DNA of 64,000 nucleotides, from assembly GCF_949987535.1 (NCBI RefSeq), contig NC_080081.1:62579603-62643602 (forward strand). The letters run 5' to 3'. Source of the DNA: Balaenoptera acutorostrata. Lineage: Eukaryota; Chordata; Mammalia; Artiodactyla; Balaenopteridae. The notes under the pieces are model-generated. The model ran no database searches. It saw only the letters and a program-made list of their open reading frames with translations, and was not told the origin of the DNA. The stretch's first letter is position 1. The number at the start of each line of letters is the position of its first letter. Position numbers and translations under genes: made by a program. Positions 1 through 9,649 of this stretch are shown here, piece by piece.

Positions 1-217
1 AAAAGGCATCCAAAATGGAGAGGGAAAAGTAAAGCTTCCTCTGTTTTCAGAAAACATGATCTTATATAAGACCTCTCCTCCCCCCCAATACGGTAGAAAA
101 TAAATTCAATAAAGTTGCAGGACATAGAACCAACATACAAAAGCCAGTTGCATTATATGCAATAGTAACAAAATATTTGAAAGAAATAAAATAATTCCAT
201 TTGCAAGTAATTGTTGT
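1..217 (+). mobile_element. L1 ORF2 fragment (sense on plus strand)
   Basis: The sequence corresponds to the reverse-transcriptase region of mammalian L1 ORF2 (the 'LFADDMI...FSKVAGYKINIQKS' region in degenerate nucleotide form: AACATGATCTTATATA, ATTCAATAAAGTTGCAGGA, CCAACATACAAAAGCCAGTT). Frames are broken. It is cut by the window edge on the left and meets the GC-rich block at about 218. Confidence 0.75.
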
Positions 218-697
218 CCTCGACCACCCTAAGTGTCCCCGGGCGTCTGTGACAGCGCGGGTCCGACCTCTTTAGTCGGCTGAGGCACCCATCCCCCGTC
301 CCCTCCCCCCTGGTATTTTATCTAATAGAGGAAGGAGCGCAGAGGCACTTGGCTAAATCAAGAGACCTGCGAGCCTGTGGATGAATTTTAAGCCCGAGAG
401 CGCGAGAGGCAATTAAACATTATTGGAACCCACTGTAAGCGGGGGAGGGGAGGTTAGGAGGCGGAGTTCTGCCGCAGCGGGTCCCGCCCCAGGACCCCGC
501 ACAGACACGCCCCCGCCCCTTCCCCGCCGTCAGGAGGAGGGGCTCTGCACCTCCCCCTCCCCGATTCCCCCCGGGACGCGCAGGTTTCCACCCCCACCCC
601 GGGGCCCAAGCAAGCCGGGCGGAGGTCAGGGGCGAGATGAGGGACCCAAATTCCTCTGAACTAAGGTGCTACGGGGCAGCTCTTCCTAAAGAGCAGT

Positions 698-1130
698 CGC
701 AGCTCCGAGCGAACCCCTGCGACTCGAAAGTTGGCCTCGCGACGCCCCCCTCTCCGCCCCCGCGGGCGGTGCAGGGTCCGGGCCAGCTTACCTGGCCTGA
801 GGCCCCAGGGGCGGCCGGGGCCTCAGCGGGCGCGGTCCGTCGTAGCGCAGCGGCCGAGCGGCCGTGGGCTGGCTCCGCGTCGCGCCGCCCTCCCCTCCGG
901 CTCCCAGGCAACTCAGCTAGGGCAGATGGATGCAAGAGAGGCCGTGCAGGGAGTTCGGGCTCCATAGGGACCTGGGCTCCATTGCGGTCGGCGGGGCGCT
1001 GGGCCCTCAGTCACTTGCAGGGCCTTTTGTCCGTTCCCTTCCTCGCCCCACTCCGGGCGCTAAACGTCAGGTGCCCCGGATTTAGGGCAGGTGGCGGGCA
1101 TCTAGTCACGTGACCCGGCTCCACTCACTC
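698..1130 (-). promoter_or_regulatory. CpG island with candidate minus-strand first exon
   Basis: The block is dense in CG dinucleotides and GC boxes, with a GTCACGTGAC E-box palindrome at 1105-1114. On the minus strand a strong donor (GGCCAG|GTAAGC) lies at 792/791, downstream of an ATG at 965 that opens exactly 58 codons (start MEPELPARPLL, end GASGQ) to that donor. An upstream out-of-frame ATG at about 982 stops early. Either a noncoding or a coding first exon is possible, and the rest of the transcript would lie left of the window. No family was recognised. Confidence 0.4.
1105..1114. promoter_or_regulatory. GTCACGTGAC E-box palindrome
   Basis: A perfect 10-bp palindrome of the USF/TFE3/TFEB (CLEAR-like) class. 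It lies about 125-140 bp upstream of the candidate minus-strand ATGs, a normal promoter position. Confidence 0.45.
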
Positions 1131-1770
1131 TGCCTCTCAAGCCTGAAACTTCAAAAGTCGGAAACTTCTCCTTGATCCCAGCACCTAACATAACTTTTGA
1201 CGTAAAGGCTGGGATCAATGATTGTACAACAGATGGATAAGCGAGAACCTTCTGCTGAGGGGAGGGGCGTGGGGACAGGAGGGGGAGGCTCAGATGGAAA
1301 GGGAAGAAGGAAGTTGGGGGAAAACTCGGAGAGGAAGGGCACAGGTATAAGCACAGCCCACCCACCAAAATACCACCGCTTTTACAGGCTCCACGTTCAG
1401 GACCACCAGCCCCGTTTTCCAGATGCCAGCACCCACGCAGGCCTACAGCTTGCAAACTGCAAGCCCAAGAGTCAAGCCAGGTATTTCTGGGTCCAGAGTC
1501 CTGCCTCTGGAGAAGCAAAGAGCAGTCACACCGCAGACAGCCTGTGAGGCTGTCCAGCCACTGGGCCACCTGGCCAGGCTGGAAGTGCCCCATCGGATGC
1601 TGAAGGGGCAGACCTCTGTCCTCTGTGTGAGGCGAGGCAATTTGGGCTGGAGAGTCAGAAGCACCCGGTTACCAACCCCTCCTCTCTGGGCACGTCCTTG
1701 GGGTTCCTCCATCCCCATCTCCCAGCCTGGATGTCTGGCCGGGAGCCGCAGGTGGGATCCGCCGGTGCTC

Positions 1771-1790
1771 CGGCGCCCTCTAGCGGCCGT
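1771..1790 (-). promoter_or_regulatory. CTCF-like binding motif, minus orientation
   Basis: On the minus strand the sequence reads GGCCGCTAGAGGGCGCC, close to the known CTCF core (CCACCAGGGGGCGC type). It lies in the left arm of the inverted duplication and is mirrored by the site in the right arm. Occupancy is inferred from the motif only. Confidence 0.55.
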
Positions 1791-2035
1791 TCGCTCTAAG
1801 GCCAACTCTTAGCCCTTCCTCCTGCCTCCCTCCCCAGCCCTGGGGGCTGCACTGGCCTTGGGCACCTGCCAGCCTGATTTTGTTCTTCCTCTCCCTTTAA
1901 GCACAATGAAGTGCCCTACAGAGGTTTAGAATCTCTTGGAGAAAGAAGCTCTTTTAGTCAATACACCTTGACCCTGAGAAGGTGGTTTCTAGAATGAACC
2001 TGAAATACTGTATTTTTCTCCATGTATTTCCAAGA

Positions 2036-3200
2036 AGAGAGAGCTCTAGTTTTCTAAGTCAAAAGAAACACAAAGTTATAAATACGATGTTGTGAGCCAG
2101 AGGTGGAAAATCAACATTTTAGAAAGTTTATTTTTTTTGAATTGACCTTTTATTGAAGACAGAATAAAGGATTCCCCTGTAGATTCCTTAAACTGTAAAC
2201 ACAAAAAATCTCTCTGGACTTGATTGATTCAGTTGTGACATTTAAAAGAGAAAGCTAAAACTGTGCATGAGCAATTCTTCTTGACACAACCGTTCGATCA
2301 ATCAGCCCCCTTAAATCCTGTGACCCCTGTATGATCAAGCAGCCTCCTAAAATCCCGTGACCACTGTTAGATCTATCAGCGGCCTTAAATCCCATGACCT
2401 TCTTTGATTCAATAAGCACCCTTAAATCCTGTGACCCCCGTTAACTCAGTCAGCAAGATAACGGTTCTGGTTTCACAGGGAAATACCAGGAAGTGTTATC
2501 AACAGCACAGTCCTATTTAGGCAAGTTCATGCAAAAAAAAAAAAAAAAAAAAAAAGGCTTTTGAGGTCTGTATACATATCCTACTATTTAAGACTTGCAG
2601 ACCATTTATCTCCTTTTCCTCAACTTTAGAATTTCCATTCAGCTCAAAACACATTTGAATCTTTTATTCTGGTTGCTTTGCACCTAATGAGGCTTAAATT
2701 ATGGCTTCAGTATCTTCAGCAAAGTTCTTCTGACTGATAAATGATTTATGATTTTCTTTTGTCCTCGGTTGCTTTACCTGCCTTTCAGGGACTGCCCACA
2801 TTTTCAAGAACTTGAGAGTGAGACTTTGTGATTAGAGGAATTCCAGAAGAGGATGCATCCTTATAAGGTTAAAAAAAATAAAATAGTGTCATTTAGTAGT
2901 GTACAGAAGTGTGAGGGCCAAGATAAAGGATGAAGTTCCAGCTTCTTAAAAGTGTGGAGGAAGGGGTCTTCTGGTGGCGATAAAGACATGGGTTAGAATG
3001 TTTCATGAGGGTCACTCATCACCACCTGGTCCCCCTCCCTCTTCTGGGACCACAAGCCAGTAAAGAAGCTGGTCCCTTTCAAATCGTACACCCGTGTCCC
3101 TGAGAGGAACCAGGTGAAAGTGCGTGGCTGGATCAGAGTAAAATGCACATCTAAAAGGATCTGCGTTAATGAGGCTGAAGGGCTGGGACTACTGCCTTCG
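2036..3200. other. Spacer sequence without a gene
   Basis: Apart from the 37-bp minisatellite and an A-run at about 2533-2554, I see no gene, no long frame and no repeat that I can name. A splice-like or promoter-like element was not found. Confidence 0.5.
2296..2456. repeat. 37-bp minisatellite, four diverged copies plus a partial
   Basis: Units start at about 2296, 2333, 2370, 2406 and 2443 and share the pattern GATCAATCAGC, a run of C/T, TTAAATCC, YRTGACC and CTG. The copies differ by several substitutions each, so the array is old. It lies in the spacer between the two arms of the inverted duplication. Confidence 0.85.
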
Positions 3201-3214
3201 TATACAAAGGACAG

Positions 3215-3480
3215 TCCTTTTTATTTTATGTTATCTCTTGTCTATTTGATGACAGCCATACTGACAGGTGTGAGGTATCTCATTGTGGTTTTGATTTGCA
3301 TTTCCCTGATGATGAGTGATGTTGAGCATCTTTTCATGTACCTGTTGGCCATCTGTATGTCTTCTTGGGAAAAATGTCTATTCCGTTCCTTTGCCTGTTT
3401 TTCAATTGGATTGCTTGATTTTTTGCTGTGAATTGTAGGAGTTCTTTACATGTTTTGGTGTTTACCCCTTATCAGATATA
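3215..3480 (-). mobile_element. L1 ORF2 C-terminal remnant
   Basis: The plus strand shows the antisense of the L1 ORF2 end: phrases such as TGTGAGGTATCTCATTGTGG, TTTTGATTTGCATTTCCCTG, GTTGAGCATCTTTTCATG and TTGGCCATCTGTATGTCTTC. The frame is broken. The 59-bp tandem array begins at its end and its unit resembles the next piece of L1. Confidence 0.85.
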
Positions 3481-3711
3481 TGATCTACAGGTACCTTCTC
3501 CTCTTCTGTTTGTTGCCCTGACTTCTGCTTTCTGATATATGATCTACAGGTACCTTCTCCTCTTCTGTTTGTTGCCCTGACTTCTGCTTTCTGATATATG
3601 ATCTACAGGTACCTTCTCCTCTTCTGTTTGTTGCCCTGACTTCTGCTTTCTGATATATGATCTACAGGTACCTTCTCCTCTTCTGTTTGTTGCCCTGACT
3701 TCTGCTTTCTG
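3473..3711. repeat. 59-bp tandem repeat, four apparently identical copies
   Basis: Units start at 3482, 3541, 3600 and 3659. I found no substitution between copies until the last one changes to GGGTGACAGG at its end. The unit begins GATCTACAGGTACCTTCTCC and ends TTCTGCTTTCTGATATAT; its first part resembles L1 ORF2 sequence, so the array grew from the L1 remnant. Perfect identity implies recent expansion or homogenisation. Confidence 0.95.
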
Positions 3712-4261
3712 GGTGACAGGGGTCCAGGAACTCGGGATCCTCTGCTTCTCACACACGTGGTTACAGTAGTGGCCGGGGCTGTGTTCCAATAAAACTGCAC
3801 GTGGCCGTGGATCACTAACCCCTCTTCTAGGAGGTGGCATGCGGAGTGCTGTGGTGGGTGGGCACGATTCCCTTTAAGTCATCAGTCAGATGGTCATGTG
3901 GGGTTCACATCTCCCAGCCCCAAAGTGATGGGGCAATTTGTAAAGGGAGGACCTTGCAGCTGATACACTGAGCAGGTGCTCTTGTTCCTTGTTGGAACGA
4001 TCTGGAAACCAAGTTGTGTGGAACCGGGAACTCCCCCAAGTCACAAAAGCTCAGTTCAGACTTCCTGGGATGCCGAGACCTGCTGCGAGTCACTCTCACT
4101 GAGGAGGGAAAGACCTCAGGCAGGGACGGGAGGAGCTGCTGGATTGCCCTTGCCCTGCTGGTCAAGGATCAGCTCTGCGATGTGTGGCACGTGCCTTTTG
4201 CTTTGGGCATGTAAGAGGAGTGGTTCTTTGGGGAGACTGGCTTTTTCCTCTGGTCGAGGGC
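3712..4261. other. Non-genic sequence
   Basis: Moderately GC-rich sequence between the tandem array and the MIR. Short open frames exist on both strands but have no recognisable motif, no splice pairing and overlap each other, so I do not call a gene. Confidence 0.5.
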
Positions 4262-4390
4262 CTCCTGTGTGCCAAGCACAGCAATCCTCTGTCACGGTTG
4301 GAAAGCTAGGCACAGAGAGGTCAGGGAATATTTCCAGGTCACACAGCCGGTAGGGGCAGCACTGGGGTCTGATGCAGACCAGATGCCCAG
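4262..4390 (-). mobile_element. MIR SINE remnant
   Basis: TGTGTGCCAAGCACAG, AGGCACAGAGAGGTCAGGGA and CAGGTCACACAGCCGGTAG are the reverse-complement landmarks of MIR (size ordering, 'gaaactgaggcacagagaggtt', 'cccaaggtcacacagc'). It is diverged and truncated. Confidence 0.65.
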
Positions 4391-4564
4391 CCCTCACTCT
4401 CTCCACTTTCCCAGGAGCCATCGTGATCCCACATGTCAGCGTCCCTCAGAGAGGCCCAGGCATCGGCGCTGGGAGCCTTCCCTGCCTAACAAGCCAGGAC
4501 GCCGTAAGAGGGAGGACAGGATGCCCAGAGACTGCTCTCAGCGAGGGACCCAGCACACACTGGG

Positions 4565-5410
4565 CTGTTTCTCCTTGGAAACACATGGAGAAAAATACAG
4601 TATTTCAGGTTTATTCTAGAAACAACCTTCTCAGGGTTAAAGTGTATTGACTAAAAGACCTTCTCCAAGAGATCCTAAACCTCTGTACGGCACTTCATTG
4701 CACTTAGAGGGAGAGGAGGAATGGAATCAGGCTGGCAGGTGCCCAAGGCCAGGGCAGCCCCGGGGCGCTGGGGAGAGAAGCAGGAGGAAGGGCTGAGAGT
4801 TGGCTTTAGAGCCGATGGCCGCTAGAGGGCGCCAGAGCACCGGAGGATCCCACCTGTGGCTCCCTGGCCCGACCCCCAAGGTTGGGAGATGGGGGTGGAG
4901 ATGGGGTTGGCTGAACCCCAAAAAGGTGCCCAGAGAGGCGAAGCTGGTTACTGGGCACTTCTGACTCTCTGGACCAAATTGCCTCGTCTTCCTGTTTAGG
5001 AAGAGCTGCGCAGCATCCTAGTCTGGGGAATTTTGGTCCTTCATCCCGCCCCTGCCCTCCCACCGTCTCGCTAGGCCCAGTGTGGGTGGGAAGGGGGCCC
5101 CGCCCTGCGCGTCCCGGGGGAATCGTGGAGGGGGAGGCCCAGAGTCCCGGCTGGAGTCGCAGCGCCCCTCCTCCTGACGGCGGGGAAGCAAGGGGGGTTG
5201 GGAGGGCTGTGCGGGGGGCGGGGGGGGGCGTCCCCGGGCTGGACCTGCTGCGCTGGGACTCAGCCTTTCAACCTCCTAACCCCCCTCCCCCACCCCGCCT
5301 CCCTTTCAGTACGTTCCAGTAATATTTAACACAGATCCGTGCGCGCCACCTCCAGAGTTTATGATTCGGTGGGTCTAGTATTAGAGCCAAATAATTTGTC
5401 TCTCTGACAG
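4565..5410 (-). repeat. Right arm of the inverted duplication
   Basis: The reverse complement aligns to the left arm, starting at the TTTCCAAG end near 4573 and extending to the Lys/Leu-poor AT stretch near 5400. It lacks the CpG promoter-like block of the other arm; the join lies at the CTTCCTAAACAGG / ACGAGGCAATTTGG transition near 4990-5000. It contains runs of G around 5208-5228 and is bounded on the right by a short CTG repeat (5421-5438). Confidence 0.85.
4815..4834 (+). promoter_or_regulatory. CTCF-like binding motif, plus orientation
   Basis: The plus strand reads TGGCCGCTAGAGGGCGCCAG, a better match to the CTCF consensus than its partner because it also has the flanking TGG and CAG. 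With the left-arm site it forms an outward-facing pair 3 kb apart. Confidence 0.6.
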
Positions 5411-5554
5411 TTTCCCAGGAGATGCTGCTGCTGCTGCTGGGAAGCGCACTCTGAGAACCGGCGCTTCAGCTGTTCGCTTTACTTAGACCAACTGTGCATT
5501 TTCTCTCCTGGGGGCTACAGTGGAGGACAGCGCTGGTGGTGAGGAAGCGATCTG

Positions 5555-5890
5555 ACATCTACTGAGCACCTGTGACATCTGCCGTGTGCCAGGTACCTCA
5601 GCAGCACTTTACACGTATTACCCTACTTAATCCTCTCACCCGGCCGGCCAATCAATTCGTAATTATTTATTGAGACCCCGTCGTGTATCATGCCATGTGC
5701 TGTGCTAGGCTCTGAGGATGTGAAACCAACCCCACAGACATAATCAGGGAAACATTCTTGAGCAGATAATTATAAGGGCAATTAGCCTAATCCATAGAAA
5801 GTGGAAGACCAGAGAGTTGAAATAACTTGGCTTGGGTTACGCAGTTAGTGGGTGACAGAGGAGACAAAACAAAGACCACTTCGTTCCAAA
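5555..5890 (-). mobile_element. MIR SINE remnant, split
   Basis: CTACTGAGCACCTGTG, GTGCCAGGTACC and TTTACACGTATTA are MIR landmarks, and GACCAGAGAGTTGAAATAACTTGG with GTTACGCAGTTAGTGG continues the same repeat after an unrelated piece (about 5645-5800) that itself begins ATTATTTATTGAG, typical of another old MIR/L2-type repeat. Confidence 0.55.
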
Positions 5891-5912
5891 ATGTACAGTC
5901 CTTCCGCTAAAC

Positions 5913-6061
5913 CAGAGGTTCTCTGATTTTTGGTCTCAGGGCCTCTTTACACTCTCAAAAATTATTAAAGACCCAAAAGATCTGTTTGAGTTAAATCTAT
6001 CAACATTTACTGTACCGTATTAGAAATTAAAACAAAATGGTTCACACTTTGAGAACCACTG
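5913..6061. mobile_element. hAT-Charlie nonautonomous DNA transposon fossil
   Basis: The ends are near-perfect terminal inverted repeats: CAGAGGTTCTCTGATT at the left and ACTTTGAGAACCACTG at the right (reverse complement CAGTGGTTCTCAAAGT). The flanks are near-matching 8-bp duplications (CGCTAAAC and CACTGAAC). The inside (GGGCCTCTTTACACTC, AAAGACCCAAAAGATC) resembles MER5/Charlie-type short elements. Confidence 0.75.
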
Positions 6062-6113
6062 CACTGAACCAGGCTGCAAATAGTGACATCTTTCTTAGGT
6101 CTGAACCCTGACT

Positions 6114-6228
6114 TGTTTTTTGTTTTTGGCTACGTTGGGTCTTCGTTGCTGCGCGCGGGCTTTCTCTAGTTGCGGTGAGCGGGGGGCTACTCTTCATTGC
6201 GGTGCGTGGGCTTCTCATTGCTCTAAGA
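6114..6228 (-). mobile_element. CHR-type SINE, 3' part only
   Basis: The body motif TGGCTACGTTGGGTCTTCG, then TTTCTCTAGTTGCGGTGAGC and CTACTCTTCATTGCGGTGCG, is the reverse complement of the long CHR SINE tail half. It breaks off after CTTCTCATTGC, so the tRNA head is missing. Confidence 0.85.
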
Positions 6229-6229
6229 T

Positions 6230-7915
6230 GTGCACAGATCCTCTCAGCTGACACAGCTGGGCATGCTATCCCCTGGCCCCCAGGACTGCACTCAACCCTG
6301 ACCAGCTACTGTGCAGAGGGGGAGTTCCTGCCACTGTTCAGGGCAGCTCATTACTGACAGAGGTTGGAGGTGGAGGGGGAAGGGAACATCACCCCTTTTC
6401 CTGGTCCCCGTTTGGTCTCTGCCAACATGCCATGGCTCCTGTCCTGGGCAGAAACCCCTAGGCTCTCATGGCCTCAGTAAGGGTACTGAAGTGGGTTTGG
6501 TACTGAGTAGGATAAAGCTGTTCTTATCCTTTGAACAACCAGGCCAATAAGGACTGGTTTTTTTTTTTTCCTTTTTTTTTTTTTTTTTTTAATTTTGGGG
6601 AGGTTTAAGAAATGCCTGGGTGTCTATGGTCCAAAAAAAATAGGTGTTCCTCTGCACCAGCAAAATTCACAGTGATAGGAAAATTCCTTGTGGGTGGGAA
6701 AGGCATTGAAGGAAGAAGAAAGGAGGAATAGGATGGAAGGAAGAAGCGAGGGGAGGAGGGGAAAGTCCCCAGTTACAAGGTTTTAAATAGTTGCTTTGCC
6801 TGTCCTATGTGTTTCCCAGCATCACTAATGGGGGAGAGTATTCAAGGAAGGGACAGGAAAGAGCAGGCAAAGAGGAGGGGACTCTTCTAACAGCCCCAGA
6901 CTTTATATTCTGTGGCCAGAGGCCCATTTGCCTCTGTAACCGAAAGGTGCAGGGAAGGTGGCAGGGAGGGGTGAGGGTTGCTGGGTCTAGTGATGAAGAT
7001 CAGAGACGACAAGGAGAATGGCAGCAGAGTCCTGTTTGGATCCTCACATACCATTTCCTATATACGAGTCCCAATAACACGCACAGCATGCAGGAGGTGG
7101 CTGCGTACCAAGGGGACGCTTTTAAAAGTAAACCTTAATTAGTCCCTGGGACTCACTGAAACTAATTTTTAGAAGCACATCACCTACTCTGATTCTAACC
7201 TTGCCAGACACCTTTATATCTGGTTTTGTCTTGTTTTTTTTTTAAAGGTATCCCAAACTAGCCTGCCTAAATTAAAACATGCTTATTCACTCCACATTGC
7301 TTCCCATCAAGGGCCAGGGAGCTACATTTTAAGGCTTTCACCTCAAAGAAAGAGTACTGGCCTGGGCAGAAGTAGAAACCTGGGTCTTGGACCTGCTCAG
7401 TTCCTGATGATAAACCAAAGTGATTTCTAGACAGAAGGGGGAGGGGGGAGGACTGGGAAGAGGCTGAGGCAGTTCCGTGGTAGTTTGTCCTGAAACCCTA
7501 GTGGAGAAGCCAGTATGAGGCACCTGCTGAGAGAAGCGCCCAGAAACTGCTGGCTGCATCTGTAGGAGTTAACAGTAAAGAGGTAGGAGTGTGCTTCTGA
7601 ATCCGAGTGGAAGTGTCTCAAGAGGGCCCCCACTGGTGGTCCCTGAGCTGCCTCCCTTCCACGAGTGGGAAGAGCGAAGCCCATGCAGAACTGAGATGAA
7701 GCAGGGATGGGGTTCAGCTGGGCAAGAGCTGTGCTGTGGCAGGGAGCCCCACAAGTCAGAAGAGAAGAACTAATCATTTGTTGCAAGAAAACTTGCTGAG
7801 TACTGGGGGCAAAAGTGAGAGGGGCCACAAAAGGAAGGTGGAAGTTCTTTGATGGAGAGCAGAGAAGCCTAGGCACAGTGGCCCTGAGTCCACACTCGCC
7901 CTGATCTTTTAAAAG
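6230..7915. other. Intergenic stretch, no gene found
   Basis: It contains a T-rich run around 6560-6592, purine-rich patches (6690-6780 and 6835-6880) and several short overlapping open frames on both strands. None has a recognisable protein motif or paired splice sites. Confidence 0.5.
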
Positions 7916-7918
7916 TGA

Positions 7919-7972
7919 TGTGTCCCGGCTATTGTAACTAGTGCTGCAATGAACATTGGGGTGCATGTATTG
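7919..7972 (-). mobile_element. Short L1 ORF2/3' fragment
   Basis: GGCTATTGTAACTAGTGCTGCAATGAACATTGGGGTGCATG is the antisense of the L1 3' region, also seen in longer copies near 44300 and 62850 in this window. Confidence 0.75.
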
Positions 7973-7999
7973 TGGAACTAAGCCCAGTCAGTGTTAAGT

Positions 8000-8215
8000 C
8001 CTAAGTATCTCACAGGTTCTAAAGCTCCTGCCTCTGATCCCTGGGTTTGAATCCTCCCCCGCCATGGGCTCAGTGGACAATCGGGCCGGTGACCCTCTCT
8101 GCGCCTCGGTTTCCACACTTGTAAAGTCAGGATAATAAGAGCACGTGCCTCACAGGTGGTTCTAAGGTTTGAGTTTAGTATTTGTGAAGCACCCAGAACA
8201 GGGCCTTCTCAGAGC
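8000..8215 (+). mobile_element. MIR SINE remnant
   Basis: The order matches MIR: GGGTTTGAATCC, GACCCTCTCTGCGCCTCGGTTTCC, ACTTGTAAAGTCAGGATAATAAGAGC and TGTGAAGCACCCAGAACAG. Diverged. Confidence 0.7.
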
Positions 8216-8599
8216 AGGCACCAGCTCGGCCATAGCTGTTCTTAGAGGGTCCTCACTGTCTTGCATCCCCCCACTCAGCACTCCCCATGCCAGGCCACTC
8301 TCCTCCTGACCGACCTTGCTCTGACAGGCAGGATGCATGTCACTTCCTGCTGAAAGGCCAGCTGCCTCCACGATGGCCCGAGACCCTTTGGGTGGCATTG
8401 AAGGCTCTCCTGCCGGCTCCCTCCACGCGTCCACACGCCCAACACTCAGGGCACACGCCTGTCAGTCTCTGGCCACACGTGCTTCATGCCCATGGCCCCT
8501 TCCGCCCAGATTCCACACTGGAGTGGAATTCCCTCTCCCACTGGCTGCGAGCCCCGCAGGGCAGCTGAGGGAGCTCAACATGGGAGCGAACCCCGGGCC

Positions 8600-8745
8600 G
8601 GCACGTCACAGACTTTGCCTCATTGATTCCCTGTGAGGCAGCTCCTCTCTTTGCCTCATTTTACAGGTAGGAAACTGAAGGTCAGTGATTCTCACGATCA
8701 AACACTTGTAGTGGAGCTGGGATTAAGTCCAGGCGTGGCTGTCCC
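8600..8745 (-). mobile_element. MIR SINE remnant
   Basis: TGCCTCATTTTACAGGTAGG, AAACTGAAGGTCAGTGATTC and GTAGTGGAGCTGGGATTAAGTCCAGG are reverse-complement MIR landmarks. Confidence 0.65.
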
Positions 8746-9640
8746 CAGTGTCTGCCTGGGTCCATCGACACCGCACAAACCTCTCATGTCGCTTAAGAGG
8801 AAAAAACAGCCAGAGGTCTTCAAGGGGGGAAAGACGTTAAGAGGATGTGGAAACACCTCCTCCAGTGCAACACGTAAGTGGTGGGTTTGGGATGTGTCCG
8901 TTTAGCTGGAACACGTCCCCAGTCTCCTCTCCTGCATGGTGATGAATTAGGGCTGAGGTCAAGAGAAAGCTGGCAGCGTTGCAAGTGGAAATGAGGTGGC
9001 AGCCACACTTGCCCCGGGAAGGTCGGGGCCATCGCAGCGCAGGACGTTGCCGCAGGCCTGCTGGCTCACCCTGCCGCTGGGGCCCCAGCCCCCCTGCCCC
9101 TCCTCCGTCAGCTGCTCCAAATCTGGGCTCAGCTGGGGGAGCTGTACAGTGAGTTGTGCGGTCTTACAGTCAGCCACGGCGTCGGAGGTGGAGGCTGGGA
9201 GGCCGGGAAGGCGGTGTGGGCTCCAGATCATATCCATGGATTCCAGCTGTCCTCATGGGCGCCCACTTCAACCTATCTTCCCTTCCCTGCTGACTCAGGC
9301 CCAGTGCCAGACGCAGGGGACAGGCTTACGAAGGCTACTTACCCAGCCCCCACAGCACATAGGTCTGACCCCCACAGTAACCCCCTACAGTAACTCTGTG
9401 GATCAACCCCTGATGGGCACAGAGAGTGAGTTCAGTGAATGTTGGTTGAATAAATAAAGATTTTGGTTGCTTTATCTAGGCTTTAAATTTCAGAACTAAA
9501 ATGAGAGAAACTCATTTTTTCAACCTTCGCTAATGGATAAATTATTAATGTATATTACAACAACATGTTCTTCCAAAAGGCCCCTGCGATCACAGCTTTC
9601 ACGTAACATAGATGGCTCACAGGGCAGTGATTAAATTACA
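8746..9640. other. Intergenic stretch, no gene found
   Basis: GC-moderate sequence with overlapping short open frames on both strands. One (8996-9457 plus) runs 153 codons but lacks codon structure consistent with a known family and has no paired splice sites, so I leave it uncalled. Confidence 0.45.
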
Positions 9641-9649
9641 ATCGATATT

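Larger units (their letters stand above)
340..2035 (+). repeat. Left arm of a large diverged inverted duplication
   Basis: Read forward, this arm matches the reverse complement of about 4565-5410 in the same order. The shared landmarks are a TTAGGAGG block, CCGCCGTCAGGAGGAGGGGC, GGGACGCGCAGG, CAGCTCTTCCTAAA, GTCAGAAG, AGGTGGGATCC, the CTCF-like site and CCATGTRTTTCCAAG. By eye the copies agree at roughly three quarters or more of positions, with many indels. About 930 bp (roughly 698-1630) has no counterpart in the other arm. Arm limits are approximate. Confidence 0.85.

Noticed and set aside
423..1113. Plus-strand open frames in the GC-rich arm (up to 158 codons)
   Set aside because: Proline/arginine/glycine-rich frames typical of GC-rich noncoding DNA; no splice pairing, no motif, and several overlapping frames open at once.
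3473..3711. CRISPR-like or satellite array
   Set aside because: The 59-bp units are directly adjacent with no spacers and derive in part from L1; it is a minisatellite in a mammalian genome.
8996..9457. A 153-codon plus-strand frame
   Set aside because: Opposite strand is also open, no recognisable domain, and no matching splice or poly(A) context; chance frame in GC-moderate sequence.
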